The position numbers and the translations under genes are program-made. Of a DNA stretch of 64,000 bases, positions 8,166 through 16,966 are shown one piece after another. The DNA lies in the NCBI GenBank assembly GCA_963751105.1, contig CAVVTG010000002.1, positions 2,790,001 through 2,854,000 of the forward strand, in the 5' to 3' direction. Positions within the stretch are counted from its first letter, which is position 1, and the number at the start of each line of letters is the position of its first letter. The DNA is from JACVRW01 sp963751105. Lineage in GTDB: Bacteria; Actinomycetota; Thermoleophilia; Solirubrobacterales; Thermoleophilaceae. The notes under the pieces are model-generated. The model worked only from the letters and a program-made list of their open reading frames with translations, was not told where the DNA came from and searched no databases.

Positions 8166-9119
8166 CTAGGCCGCCACCGGCGAATCCGCCGGCCGCAGCC
8201 ACACGATGGCGCCCTCGGTGAGCTCGAGCTCCTCCACGCGTTCCCTGGTGGTCTGGACCCAGGTGGATTCGCCACCGCTCAGCGTCAGCTCGATGCGAAT
8301 CTCGAAGCCGAGGTGGAGCACACGGTCGACCTGCGCCTCGGCGGCGCCGTCGGCCGGCTCGAGCAGGATCTCCACGTCGTGGGGGCGGATCCAGCGCTCG
8401 GACAGGGCGGTGACCGGGCCCACGAAGCCCATCACGAACTCGTTGGCGGGCTGCTCGTAGAGGTCGCGCGGAGAGCCGATCTGCTCGATCCCGCCGTGGT
8501 TGAGCACCACGATCTGCTCGGCCACCTCCATGGCCTCCTCCTGATCGTGGGTGACGAACACGGTCGTCACGTGCACCTCTTCGTGCAGGCGGCGCAGCCA
8601 GGCGCGCAGCTCCTTGCGAACGGTGGCGTCGAGCGCCCCGAAGGGCTCGTCCAGCAGGAGCACCCGGGGCTGCACGGCGAGCGCCCGGGCGAGCGCCATG
8701 CGCTGGCGCTGCCCGCCCGAGAGCTGCGACGGATAGCGGTGGGCGAAGCCGTCGAGGTGGACCAGCTTGAGCAGCTCGTCCACGCGGGAGTCGATCTCTT
8801 CCTTGGGCTTCTTGCGGATGGTGAGCCCGAAGGCCACGTTCTTGGCCACCGTCATGTGCTTGAAGGCGGCGTAGTGCTGGAAGACGAAGCCGACGTTGCG
8901 GCGCTGCGGCGGCGTGTGCGTCGAGTCCTCGCCGGCGATCAGCACCTTGCCGCTGTCGGGCGTCTCGAGGCCGGCGATCACGCGCAGCAGGGTCGACTTG
9001 CCTCCGCCGCTCGGCCCCAGCAGCGCCGTGAGCGAGCCGTCGCGGACGTTCAACGACACGTCGTCCAGCGCCACGAAATCGCCGAAGCGCTTGGAGACCG
9101 AATCGACGACGATGCTCAT
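8166..9119 (-). CDS. cysA: Sulfate/thiosulfate ABC transporter ATP-binding protein CysA
   Basis: This 317-residue ATPase has Walker A GPSGGGKST, the Q-loop, signature LSGGQRQRMALARAL, Walker B VLLLDEPFGALD and the switch His in FVTHDQEEAMEVA. A short TOBE-like regulatory domain follows. It powers sulfate import with CysT and CysW. The start ATG at 9119 overlaps the cysW stop by four bases, showing translational coupling. The upstream extension in the same frame is only an out-of-frame reading of cysW. Confidence 0.95.
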   Translation of the reverse strand: MSIVVDSVSKRFGDFVALDDVSLNVRDGSLTALLGPSGGGKSTLLRVIAGLETPDSGKVLIAGEDSTHTPPQRRNVGFVFQHYAAFKHMTVAKNVAFGLTIRKKPKEEIDSRVDELLKLVHLDGFAHRYPSQLSGGQRQRMALARALAVQPRVLLLDEPFGALDATVRKELRAWLRRLHEEVHVTTVFVTHDQEEAMEVAEQIVVLNHGGIEQIGSPRDLYEQPANEFVMGFVGPVTALSERWIRPHDVEILLEPADGAAEAQVDRVLHLGFEIRIELTLSGGESTWVQTTRERVEELELTEGAIVWLRPADSPVAA

Positions 9120-9923
9120 GCCTTCGCCTCCTGGGCTTCCTTGGGCTTGATCACGTTCATGGCAAGCAGCGTGACCAGGGCGATCAGCGCGAGCACGACC
9201 GAGACAGCATACGCGCCCGTCTCGTCGAAGCGCAGGAAACGGTTCTCCACGTACAGCGTCGCCGTCTCGGTCTGGCCCGAGAGCTTGCCCGACACCACGC
9301 TGACCGCGCCGAACTCGCCGAGCGCGCGCGCCGTGGTGAGGACCACGCCGTAGGCCACGCCCCAGCGAATCGCCGGCAGCGTGACGCGGAAGAAGGTCTG
9401 CACCGGCCCGGCGCCCAGCGTGGCGGCGGCCTGCTCCTGCTCGGTGCCGATCTCGCGCAAGACGGGGATGGTCTCGCGCACCACGAAAGGCAGCGACACG
9501 AACATCGTGGCCAGGATCATGCCGGGCACCGAGAAGATGATCTGGATGCCCTGTTCGGCGAGCCACTGGCCCACCCAGCCGTCGACCCGCCCGTACACGA
9601 GCAGCAGCGCCAGGCCGACGACCACCGGCGAGACCGCAAAGGGCAGGTCAACCATCGCGTTGAGCAGCGCGCGCCCCCGGAAGCGCTGACGCACGATGGC
9701 CAGCGCGCACAGGATCCCGAAGACGGTGTTGAGCGGCACGGCCACAGCGACCATGACGAAGGTGAGGTAGAAGGCGTGCTGGGCCTCGGGCGTCGTGACC
9801 GCGTCCCAGGCGGCGCCCACGCCGTCCTGGAAGGCGCTGTAGAACACGAGCACCACCGGGATGCCCAGCAGCAGGCGCGAGGTAACCCAGGGCGAGGAAG
9901 CGCAGCGCGTACTTACTCTTCAT
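9116..9923 (-). CDS. cysW: Sulfate ABC transporter permease CysW (frameshifted near 9875)
   Basis: The main frame (246 residues from a GTG at 9856) encodes a six-helix binding-protein-dependent permease with the EAA loop EQAAATLGAGPVQTFFRVTLP and ARALGEFGAVSVVSG. The true N-terminus is in another frame: ATG at 9923 reads MKSKYALRFLALGYL, then shifts at an extra G (plus strand) at 9874-9875 into LLLGIPVVLVFYSAF. Removing one base restores a standard CysW of about 268 residues. The ATG at 9923 overlaps the restored cysT stop. With CysT it forms the membrane channel of the sulfate importer. Confidence 0.9.
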
Positions 9924-10681
9924 GGCGCAGCGCCTTCTTGGACAGCCAGCCGAAGAACAGCAGAACCACGAGCGCGATCACCAGGAGCACCACCGAGACC
10001 GCGGAGGCGCCGACAGGGTTGTTGCTCTCCACCTGGGCGAAGATGAACACCGAGGCCGCCTCGGTCTTGAACGGGAAGGTTGCCGGTGATGAGCACGAGC
10101 GAGCCGAACTCGCCCACGGCGCGGGCGAAGGCCAGCCCGCCGCCGGCGATAATGGCCGGGGCGAGGTTGGGGAGGATGATGCGGCGGAACACGGTGGCCC
10201 GGCTCGCTCCGAGCGACTCCGCCGCCTGTTCCATCTCGCGGTCGAGCTCGAGCAGCACGGGCTGGACGGCGCGCACCACGAAGGGCAGCGTCACGAACAG
10301 CAGGGCCAGCACCACGGCCACCCGCGTGTAGGCGATGTTGATGCCCACCGGGCTGTCCGGCCCGTAGAAGAGCAGCAGCGTGAGGCCGGCCACGATCGTG
10401 GGCAGGGCGAAGGGCAGGTCGATCAGCGAGTTCACGATGCCCTTGCCGGGGAACTCGTCGCGCACGAGCACCCAGGCGATCAGCGTCCCGAACAGGGCGT
10501 TGACCAGGACCACGATCACCGAGGCGATCAGCGTCAGTCGCAGCGCCGCCACGGCCTGCGGGCTGCTGATGGAGTTCCAGAACGTCTCCCAGCCACCGTC
10601 GAACGACTTGAACACCACCGCCGCTAGCGGGATCAGCGCAATGATGCTCAGGTAGGCCACGGCCAGGCCGCGCCCGAGCAC
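9913..10681 (-). CDS. cysT: Sulfate ABC transporter permease CysT/CysU (frameshifted near 10074)
   Basis: The N-terminal 200 residues encode a permease with EAA loop EQAAESLGASRATVFRRIIL and ARAVGEFGSLVLITGNLP. After this an extra G on the plus strand at 10073-10075 throws the frame into an arginine-rich non-homologous tail ending at 9920. Correcting it gives a hydrophobic last helix (VVLLVIALVVLLFFGWLSKK) ending with TAA at 9913-9915, overlapping cysW. The GTG at 10681 is the first usable start, but homology (RASLIPGDVLGRGL) extends upstream, so the real N-terminus is unsettled. Confidence 0.88.
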
Positions 10682-10763
10682 GTCCCCCGGAATCAGGGAC
10701 GCCCTCGGGCCGCGGCTGACCGGTGCGGCGGGCGGCGCCGGAGCCGGCGCCGCCGTGGCTGAA

Positions 10764-11807
10764 CTAGTCGGAGGCAGTGCTCTTCCCCTGGGACTGGAAG
10801 ATGTCGGCCACGACGCTGCCCTCCGGATCGAAGAACTCGTCGTTCACCTTGCCCCAGCCTCCGAACTTGGTGATCTCGAACAGGTTCGCCGGTGTGGGGA
10901 ACTCGTCGGCACCCTGCGTGCCTTCCACCACCGGCCGGTAGCCCTTCGAGGCGAAGATCTCCTGCGCCTCCGGCGTGTAGAGGAAGTCCACGAACTTCTG
11001 CGCCAGCTCCGGATCCTTCGACTCGTTCACCACGGCAATCGGGTTCTCGATGAGGAGGGTCTCGTCCGGGATCACGTAGTCGATCTCCTCGCCCTGCTGC
11101 TGGGCGAGGATCGCCTCATTCTCGTAGCCGAGCAGGACGTCGCCCTTGCCGCCCGAGAAGGTCTGCAGCGCCTCACGGGCGCTCTTGTCGAGCACGGGGA
11201 CGTTCTCGAACAGCTTGGCCAGGTAGTCCTTGGCCTGCTCGGGGGTCTTGCCCTGCTCGAGCTGCGCGCCGTAGGCGGCCATGATGTTCCACTTCGCGCT
11301 GCCCGAGGTGAATGGGTTGGGCTCGAGCACCTCCACATCGCCGGTCACGAGGTCGTCCCAGGTCTTGATGTTCTTGGGGTTGCCCTTGCGGACGATGAAG
11401 GCCACGACCGAGTCGGTGACCATGCCCTTGTACTCGTTCTGATTCCAGCTCTTGTCGACCAGACCGGCGTCCACCAGGCGGGTGATGTCCGGCTCCAGCG
11501 AGAACTCGACCACGTCGGCGGGCAGGCCGCCCTCGACGGCGCGTGACTGCTCGCCGGACGAGGCGTAAGACTGGTCGAAGGACACGCCCTTGCCCTCGGG
11601 TGTCTTGTTGAAGGCGGGGATCAGCTCTCGGAAGGCCTCCTCCGGCGTCGAGTAGGCCACCAGGGTCAGCTTGCCGCCGCTGCCGTCGCCGCCACCACCA
11701 GAGCCTTCGTCCGAGGACGACCCGCCGCAGCCGGCCGCGACGAGCGCAGCGACAAGCGCAGCGACGGCGAGGACCAGGAGCGGCGAACGAGTCTTGGATC
11801 GATTCAT
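10764..11807 (-). CDS. Sulfate ABC transporter substrate-binding lipoprotein
   Basis: This 347-residue protein starts with a lipoprotein signal peptide (basic MNRSKTRS, hydrophobic core, lipobox VAAGC at about residue 27) and a Gly/Ser linker. The mature part matches the Sbp/CysP family: TLVAYSTPEEAFRELIPAF at the start, then QSYASSGEQSRAVEGGLPAD, which contributes the anion-binding loop, and later GKGDVLLGYENEAI. It delivers sulfate or thiosulfate to CysTWA. It is first in the operon, with an extended -10 element 34 bases upstream. Confidence 0.95.
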   Translation of the reverse strand: MNRSKTRSPLLVLAVAALVAALVAAGCGGSSSDEGSGGGGDGSGGKLTLVAYSTPEEAFRELIPAFNKTPEGKGVSFDQSYASSGEQSRAVEGGLPADVVEFSLEPDITRLVDAGLVDKSWNQNEYKGMVTDSVVAFIVRKGNPKNIKTWDDLVTGDVEVLEPNPFTSGSAKWNIMAAYGAQLEQGKTPEQAKDYLAKLFENVPVLDKSAREALQTFSGGKGDVLLGYENEAILAQQQGEEIDYVIPDETLLIENPIAVVNESKDPELAQKFVDFLYTPEAQEIFASKGYRPVVEGTQGADEFPTPANLFEITKFGGWGKVNDEFFDPEGSVVADIFQSQGKSTASD

Positions 11808-11840
11808 TCTCCACCTTGCCAGTCGACTTTGCAGGCGAGG

Positions 11841-11849
11841 AAGCTAGCA
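11841..11849 (-). promoter_or_regulatory. Extended -10 element for the sulfate transport operon
   Basis: The minus strand reads TGCTAGCTT (TGn plus -10 TAGCTT) 34 bases before the binding-protein ATG. No good -35 is visible, as expected for extended -10 promoters. The same TGCTAnnnT pattern precedes rpoB, rpsL, rpmJ and fusA in this window. Confidence 0.4.
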
Positions 11850-11920
11850 CAAAGCCCACCGGCAAACTGGGAATTAGCGGACGGCCCTAGCGACGATGCA
11901 CCGGCATAGGATGCGCCGGC

Positions 11921-13108
11921 ATGGTCGATGTCGACGCTGGCTCGTTCCTCGTCATCGTGTCCGTCGCGGCTCTCGCCGCGCTGATCGCCGGCGTCGTCCA
12001 GCCCCACCTCGCCATTCCGGTGGTCGTGATGGAGCTCATCCTCGGGATCATCGTCGGCCCGGAACTGCTCGGTCTGGCCGAGGCGGACGAGTTCATCGAG
12101 TTCTTCTCGAGCCTCGGCCTCGGCATGCTCTTCTTCTTCGCGGGCTACGAGATCGACTTCGACAGGATCCGCGGTGAACCGCTGCGCCTGGGGTTGGTGG
12201 CCTGGCTGTTCTCTCTGGCCCTGGCCTACTCGATCGGCGGACTGCTCGCGCTCACCGGCCTGATCCTGTCCCTGCTCTACACGGGCTCCGCCATGTCCAC
12301 GACCGCGATCGGCACGCTCATCCCGGTGCTCAGCGACGCCGGAGAGCTGCGCACACGGTTCGGCACGTTCCTGCTGGCCGCCGGCGCTCTCGGCGAGTTC
12401 GGGCCGATCCTGCTGATCACACTGGTCTTCTCGACCCAGGGTGCACTGTCGAGCGGCCTCATCCTGGTGCTGTTCGTGGCCATCGCCGTGGTCACCGCGA
12501 TCGTTGCCGTGCGCGGGGCCGGGATCGGCTGGGGCCTCCTCGAGCGATCTCTGGAGACGAGCGGCCAGTTCGCCATCCGCATAGCCGTGGTGATGGTGTT
12601 CGCCCTGGCGGCGCTCGCGTCGGAGCTTGGCTTGGACCTGCTCCTGGGCGGGTTCGTGGCGGGGGTGATCGTGCGGCTCGCGCTCAAGGGCCGAGAGGTG
12701 GAGCGCCTCGAGTCGAAGCTCACCGCGGTGGGGTACGGCTTCCTAATCCCGTTCTTCTTCGTCACCAGCGGCCTCAAGTTCGACGCCGGCGCCCTTGCTG
12801 AGGATCCGATCCGGCTGCTCGAGCTGCCGCTGTTCCTCGCTCTGTTCCTCGTGGTGCGGGGCGTGCCGGCGCTCGTTCTCTACCGCAATGTCCTCGGCCG
12901 GCGCGACCGGACCGCGCTCGCCTTCTTCACCTCGACCCAGCTGCCGCTGGTCGTCGCCATCACCACGATCGCCATCGACCAGGGGCACATGCGGGCCTCC
13001 ACCGCCGCCTCGCTCGTGGGCGCCGCCATCCTGTCCACGGCGCTGTTCCCCCTGATCGGGCTGAAGCTGCGCGAGGGACAGGCCGGAGTCGAGCCCTCGC
13101 GTCCCTAG
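11921..13108 (+). CDS. Cation:proton antiporter (CPA2/KefB-type membrane domain)
   Basis: This 395-residue protein consists of about a dozen hydrophobic helices with family motifs: VVMELILGIIVGPELLG near the N-terminus, GLGMLFFFAGYEIDFDRIR, AAGALGEFGPILLI and LGLDLLLGGFVAGVIVRLAL. These match the Na+/H+ exchanger domain of monovalent cation:proton antiporters. There is no C-terminal TrkA-N/RCK domain, so regulation by NAD(H), as in KefB/C, is not expected. The start ATG follows an imperfect 11-bp direct repeat (GATGCACCGGC / GATGCGCCGGC, 11895-11920). Its 3' end overlaps the convergent wall hydrolase gene by four bases. Confidence 0.88.
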   Translation: MVDVDAGSFLVIVSVAALAALIAGVVQPHLAIPVVVMELILGIIVGPELLGLAEADEFIEFFSSLGLGMLFFFAGYEIDFDRIRGEPLRLGLVAWLFSLALAYSIGGLLALTGLILSLLYTGSAMSTTAIGTLIPVLSDAGELRTRFGTFLLAAGALGEFGPILLITLVFSTQGALSSGLILVLFVAIAVVTAIVAVRGAGIGWGLLERSLETSGQFAIRIAVVMVFALAALASELGLDLLLGGFVAGVIVRLALKGREVERLESKLTAVGYGFLIPFFFVTSGLKFDAGALAEDPIRLLELPLFLALFLVVRGVPALVLYRNVLGRRDRTALAFFTSTQLPLVVAITTIAIDQGHMRASTAASLVGAAILSTALFPLIGLKLREGQAGVEPSRP

Positions 13109-14139
13109 AGACCCGGCGGGTGGCGGACCACGAAGCCTGACGGCGAGCGGTTCGAGTTGGTCCAGCGCGAGCCGGTCTCCGAGCGCGCGCTGGTGTCGAA
13201 GCGCCGTCCGTTGACCGACATGAAGACGTGGCCGCGGTTGGCATAGATGGTGATGTAGCGCCCGCGCCCGGGAGCCCCATAGGACATGAACGCGCTCGAG
13301 TCGAGCGGCGTGCGCAGCAGACCCGCGCCGTGGAGCGCGTAGGAGACCGAGCCGGAGCAGTCGTAGCCGCTGTCGCGGAAGGTCCGGTGGCCCCCGCCGT
13401 ACTTGTACGGCATGGTGGCGATCCGGTTGGCCGAGCGAATCACCTTCTGGAGAACCGAGAGCCCACCGCCACCGCCGCCTGAGCCACGACGCTTGAGCAC
13501 GCGACCTGGGCCCATCCCGAGCGCCTGGCGCGTGTTGGGGCCGGCGACGCCGTCGGGAGTGAGGCCGTGGGCGCTCTGCCAGCGCTTGAGCGCCGCCTCG
13601 GTGCCCGGCCCGAACACGCCGTCGGCGGCCACCCCCAGGCGCCGCTGCAGGGAGCGCACGCCCCCACCTCCGTGAGCACGCCGCTGGCCGCCCGAGCGTC
13701 CGGCGCGTGAGCGGCGGACGGTGGCACCGCGCTTGCGCTTGAGCACCGGTCCAGCCCCGATGCCGAGCGCGGCGCGTGTGTTCGGTCCGGCGATGCCGTC
13801 CGCGGTGAGCCCGTGGGCGCGCTGCCAGCGTTTGAGGGCCCGCTCGGTGGCTGGCCCGAACACGCCGTCGGCGCCCACGCCGATCGCCTGCTGCAGCTGG
13901 CGCACATCCGCGCCTCGCGATTTCACGACCACGGCCTCGGCCGAGTCCGGTGCCCCGGCCTCGATCGCGGTCACGCCCGCGGCCGCGCCGGCGGTGAGAG
14001 CCACCGCGGCCGCGACCGACACCCCGCGGGCGGGCACAACGGGCAGTCCGGTCGACGCGGCGGCCGCCTCACGGCGGGCACGCGAGCGCGCCAGCGACCG
14101 CGCCCATGGTTCATCGCGGGAGAGATCCCTGTCTTGCAC
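13105..14139 (-). CDS. Cell-wall hydrolase: two peptidoglycan-binding domains + NlpC/P60-type domain
   Basis: This protein of about 344 residues begins with an Arg-rich segment and a hydrophobic stretch (VSVAAAVALTAGAAAGVTAI), a signal or anchor. Two PG_binding_1 repeats follow (ADVRQLQQAIGVGADGVFGP and VRSLQRRLGVAADGVFGPGT), each ending in a GIAGPNTR/GVAGPNTR motif. Basic and Gly-rich linkers follow. The C-terminal part resembles a C40 (NlpC/P60) peptidase, with candidate Cys in SGYDCSGSVSYAL and His in NRGHVFMSV. It probably cleaves peptidoglycan peptides outside the cell. GTG at 14139 is preferred because GAGGG lies 10 bases upstream; a longer frame extends to 14325. Confidence 0.85.
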   Translation of the reverse strand: MQDRDLSRDEPWARSLARSRARREAAAASTGLPVVPARGVSVAAAVALTAGAAAGVTAIEAGAPDSAEAVVVKSRGADVRQLQQAIGVGADGVFGPATERALKRWQRAHGLTADGIAGPNTRAALGIGAGPVLKRKRGATVRRSRAGRSGGQRRAHGGGGVRSLQRRLGVAADGVFGPGTEAALKRWQSAHGLTPDGVAGPNTRQALGMGPGRVLKRRGSGGGGGGLSVLQKVIRSANRIATMPYKYGGGHRTFRDSGYDCSGSVSYALHGAGLLRTPLDSSAFMSYGAPGRGRYITIYANRGHVFMSVNGRRFDTSARSETGSRWTNSNRSPSGFVVRHPPGL

Positions 14140-14200
14140 TGTCGATACAACCCTCGTGTCGGGGAGATGCTTCGGCGGCGAGCCGTAGCGAGGCGTCGTT

Positions 14201-14229
14201 CTATCAAGCAAAAGTCCTGCTAGTTGCAA
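14201..14229 (-). promoter_or_regulatory. Candidate sigma-70-type promoter of the wall hydrolase gene
   Basis: On the minus strand TTGCAA (14224-14229) and TGATAG (14201-14206) are separated by 17 bases, about 60 bases before the GTG start. The A/T-rich stretch stands out from the surrounding high-GC DNA. Three GTTGCA copies occur at 14223, 14235 and 14262, the first overlapping the -35. Confidence 0.4.
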
Positions 14230-14266
14230 TTTTTGTTGCAGTTTGACTCCGGGTACCTTCAGTTGC

Positions 14267-14860
14267 ATGAACGAGATCGCACCCGGAATCCGGCACTGGA
14301 CAGCCCGCCATCCCAAGATCGGCACCGACGTCAGCTCGTACTGGCTGCCCGATCAGCGCGTGGTGCTGGATCCGATCACCGTGCCCGACGAGATCGGCGA
14401 CGTGGACGAGATCCTCCTCACCAACCGCCACCACCTCCGGGCGAGCCTCGAGGCGAGGGACCGGCTGGAGGCCGTGATCCGCGCGCCGCGTACGGGGATG
14501 CACGAGTACACCGAGGGTGAGCCGGTCGAGCCCTACGACTTCGGCGACTCGCTCGCCGGCGGGCAGGTGATCGCCTACGAGATCGGCTCGATCTCACCCG
14601 ACGAAGCCGCGCTTCACATCCCGGCCGTCTCCGCCCTGGCGGTCGCCGACGGGGTTATCCACTACGACGAGGGTCTGAGCTTCGTGCCGGACGGCCTGAT
14701 GGACGACCCCGACGAGACCAAGCGCGGCCTGGCCGCCGCCTACGCCCGCCTGTCGGACGAACTGGACTTCGAGAACCTGCTGACCGCGCACGGCGACCCG
14801 ATCGCCGGTGGAGCGAGCGAGCGGCTGCGGAGCTTCGCCGAGGGCGCCGCGCAGGGCTAG
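14267..14860 (+). CDS. Degenerate metallo-beta-lactamase-fold protein
   Basis: This 197-residue protein follows the N-terminal plan of MBL-fold hydrolases: GIRHWTARHPKIGTDVSSYW, a DPI strand, then ILLTNRHHLRAS where active enzymes have HxHxDH. The metal motif is thus reduced to an HH pair and the rest of the zinc site is not evident. I recall actinobacterial MBL-fold proteins with a similar NRHHYR motif. Catalytic activity is doubtful and no substrate can be named. ATG at 14267 is used rather than the upstream in-frame ATG at 14243. It overlaps the convergent downstream gene by four bases. Confidence 0.65.
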   Translation: MNEIAPGIRHWTARHPKIGTDVSSYWLPDQRVVLDPITVPDEIGDVDEILLTNRHHLRASLEARDRLEAVIRAPRTGMHEYTEGEPVEPYDFGDSLAGGQVIAYEIGSISPDEAALHIPAVSALAVADGVIHYDEGLSFVPDGLMDDPDETKRGLAAAYARLSDELDFENLLTAHGDPIAGGASERLRSFAEGAAQG

Positions 14861-15354
14861 CCGGCGCGAGCCAGCGCGCGCGCCCGCTCCTGCACCCACG
14901 CCGGCACCAGCACCTCCTCGAAGCCGAGCCAGCGCTCCGCCTCGATCTCGAGGTAGGCGATCCGCCGGCCCTCGCCGGCGGCGCCGGGACCGGAGAGCAG
15001 CACGAGCAGCCAGCCCGTGTCGTCTTCGTCGGCCACCACGCCCACCGCCCCCTCGGGCAGGTCATCGGCCCAGTCGGCGGCCGGCGCACGACGGCCGGCC
15101 TCCCGCGCGCGGCCGACCAGCGCCGCCAGTCCGTCCGCGCTCACCTGACGGCCGCTCGCCACCTCGTACAGCGACGCACCGTCGCGCTCACCCACCTGGG
15201 CCCGCTCCTCGGGGGTGAGGCAGTCGGGGCAGGTCACGAGGACGAGCCTGCCGTTGAGGAACAGGCTGCCCCAGCCCTCGCCCTCGTGTTCCCCGAGGCC
15301 GCGGCCGCAGCGCGAGCACTCGAGCGGCCCCCCGGTGGCCTCGATCAAGGTCAT
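14857..15354 (-). CDS. Hypothetical protein with N-terminal zinc ribbon
   Basis: This 165-residue protein has two CxxC knuckles, CSRCGRGL near residue 14 and VTCPDCL near residue 41, suggesting one structural zinc. The rest is Glu/Ala/Arg-rich with no family I recognise; it includes a VGVVADEDDTGWLLVLLSG segment and a WLGFEEVLVPAWVQERARAL end. The ATG at 15354 (MTLIEATGGPLECSRCG) is preferred over upstream in-frame starts, which lie close to the repeat element. Function unknown. Confidence 0.6.
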   Translation of the reverse strand: MTLIEATGGPLECSRCGRGLGEHEGEGWGSLFLNGRLVLVTCPDCLTPEERAQVGERDGASLYEVASGRQVSADGLAALVGRAREAGRRAPAADWADDLPEGAVGVVADEDDTGWLLVLLSGPGAAGEGRRIAYLEIEAERWLGFEEVLVPAWVQERARALARAG

Positions 15355-15416
15355 GAGAGAGTTACGGGCCAAGGTGCCGCCCCGCGCCGAGATCGAGGAC
15401 AACGAGCCGTAGGGCA

Positions 15417-15553
15417 CGGGGTGTGACGACCTGTTCGCCTATAGGGCGAAGAAGTCGTCAGACCCCCACCGGCGACCCCCTTCCCCAGCCAATCCGGCTC
15501 CGCCAGCCCTGCCGCGCAGGCTCGAGCGGAGCGCACCTCCAGCGAGGGGCCCC
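15417..15553. repeat. Dispersed intergenic element (second locus) downstream of rplQ
   Basis: It contains a long hairpin: TGACGAC (15424-15430) pairs with GTCGTCA (15454-15460), enclosing TTCGCC (15434-15439) pairing with GGCGAA (15445-15450) around a TATAG loop; flanking GGGG and CCCCC can extend it. It is followed by CCCCTTCCCCAGCCAATC and CGAGCGGAGCGC. The order matches the 7865-8160 element. It sits directly after the rplQ stop, so it may end the ribosomal protein transcript. Confidence 0.6.
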
Positions 15554-15907
15554 TCAGACCAGCTCGAGAAAGACCATCTCCGTGGAGTCGGACTTCCTCG
15601 GTCCCAGCTTGAGGATTCGGCAGTAGCCGCCCTGGCGCTCCGCGTAGCGGGGCGCTATCTCCTCGAACAGCTTGTAGACCACGAACTTGTCCTGGCCGAG
15701 CCGGGCCATGGCCAGGCGGCGGGAGTGCCCGTCGCCCTTCTTGGCCAGCGTGATCAGGCGCTCGAGCTCCGGCTTGACCGCCTTGGCCTTGGCCTCGGTG
15801 GTCTGGATGCGCTCGTGGTCGATCACCTCGCGGCAGAGGTTCATGAACAGCGCCTTGCGGTGCGCTGAGTCGCGCGAGAGCTTGCCCTTCTGCTTGCGGT
15901 GACGCAT
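15554..15907 (-). CDS. rplQ: 50S ribosomal protein L17
   Basis: This 117-residue protein starts MRHRKQKGKLSRDSAHRKAL, the invariant L17 opening that contacts 23S rRNA, and contains the LFEEIAPRYAERQGGYCRI segment. It lies 22 bases after rpoA and is the last gene of the long ribosomal protein run. In many bacteria truA follows rplQ; here truA is 10 kb away. Confidence 0.97.
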   Translation of the reverse strand: MRHRKQKGKLSRDSAHRKALFMNLCREVIDHERIQTTEAKAKAVKPELERLITLAKKGDGHSRRLAMARLGQDKFVVYKLFEEIAPRYAERQGGYCRILKLGPRKSDSTEMVFLELV

Positions 15908-15929
15908 GACGGCGAGACCCTATCCGTGT

Positions 15930-16904
15930 CTAGCCGGTGCGCAGCCCGAGGCCGCGCGCGTCGAGGGTCTCCTTGACCTCCTCGATCGACTTGCGGCCGA
16001 AGTTCGGGATCGCCGCCAGCTCGGACTCCGACTTCTGCACGAGGTCGCCGACCGTCTGGATGCCGGCGCGCTTGAGGCAGTTGTAGGAGCGGACACCGAG
16101 CTCGAGCTCCTCGATCAGGATGTCGTCCATCCCGCCGGCGCCCGGCGCACCGGCGCCGTCGCCGCCCAGGCCGTCCGCGCCGGCGACGAGCGCCGCGCCC
16201 TGATCGCGCAGGGCCTCGACGCGGTCGGCGTCGGTGAAGATGGCCAGGTACTTGATGAGGATCTCGGCCGCCTCGCGCAGGGCTGCCTGCGGGTCGAGCG
16301 AGCCGTCGGTCTCGATGTCGAGCGTGAGCTTGTCGTAGTCGGTCTTCTGACCCACGCGGGCGGCGTCGACCGAGTAGGCCACGCGCTTGACGGGGGAGAA
16401 GATCGAGTCGATCGGGATCACGCCGATCGGCTGGTCGGGCGTCTTGTTGTCCTCGGCCGGGGAGTAGCCGCGGCCGTGCCCGATGGTCAGGTACATCTCG
16501 AGCTTGGTCTTCTTCTCGAGCGTGGCGACGTGCGCCTCGGGGTTGAGGATCTCGACGCCCGAGGGCAGATCGATGTCGCCCGCGGTGATGTCACCGGGTC
16601 CGGTGACCACGAGCGGCGCCTCGATCTCGGCCGCATCCGAATGCATGCGGCAGACGATCTCCTTGAGGTTGAGGACGATGTCCGTCACGTCCTCCTTGAC
16701 GCCGTTGATGGTCGAGAACTCGTGCGCAACGCCCTCGATGCGGACGCTCGTGACGGCGGCACCGGCCAGCGACGACAGCAGCACTCGCCTGAGCGAGTTG
16801 CCGAACGTGTAGCCGAACCCGCGATCGAGCGGCTCGATCGTGAAGGTTCCGCGGTTGTCTTCGACGCTCTCGGAAGATATCTGGGGAGTCTGAAACTCGA
16901 TCAT
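15930..16904 (-). CDS. rpoA: DNA-directed RNA polymerase subunit alpha
   Basis: This 324-residue protein has the N-terminal dimerisation domain (EPLDRGFGYTFGNSLRRVLL), which scaffolds beta and beta', a flexible Ala/Gly linker around residues 225-245, and a C-terminal domain (LELGVRSYNCLKRAGIQTVG ... FGRKSIEEVKETL) that touches UP-element DNA and activators. Position between rpsD and rplQ is standard. Confidence 0.98.
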   Translation of the reverse strand: MIEFQTPQISSESVEDNRGTFTIEPLDRGFGYTFGNSLRRVLLSSLAGAAVTSVRIEGVAHEFSTINGVKEDVTDIVLNLKEIVCRMHSDAAEIEAPLVVTGPGDITAGDIDLPSGVEILNPEAHVATLEKKTKLEMYLTIGHGRGYSPAEDNKTPDQPIGVIPIDSIFSPVKRVAYSVDAARVGQKTDYDKLTLDIETDGSLDPQAALREAAEILIKYLAIFTDADRVEALRDQGAALVAGADGLGGDGAGAPGAGGMDDILIEELELGVRSYNCLKRAGIQTVGDLVQKSESELAAIPNFGRKSIEEVKETLDARGLGLRTG

Positions 16905-16966
16905 GGGGAGGGTGATTCCTTCGGTTGTCAGCGGCCGCTCGGCAAGGGCGGCGCGCGTATCTGGTG

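Noticed and set aside
7916..8275. A 119-codon minus-strand ORF crossing the intergenic repeat region.
   Set aside because: It overlaps the end of cysA out of frame and the intergenic repeat; its apparent similarity to ORFs at 15351-15536 comes only from the shared DNA repeat.
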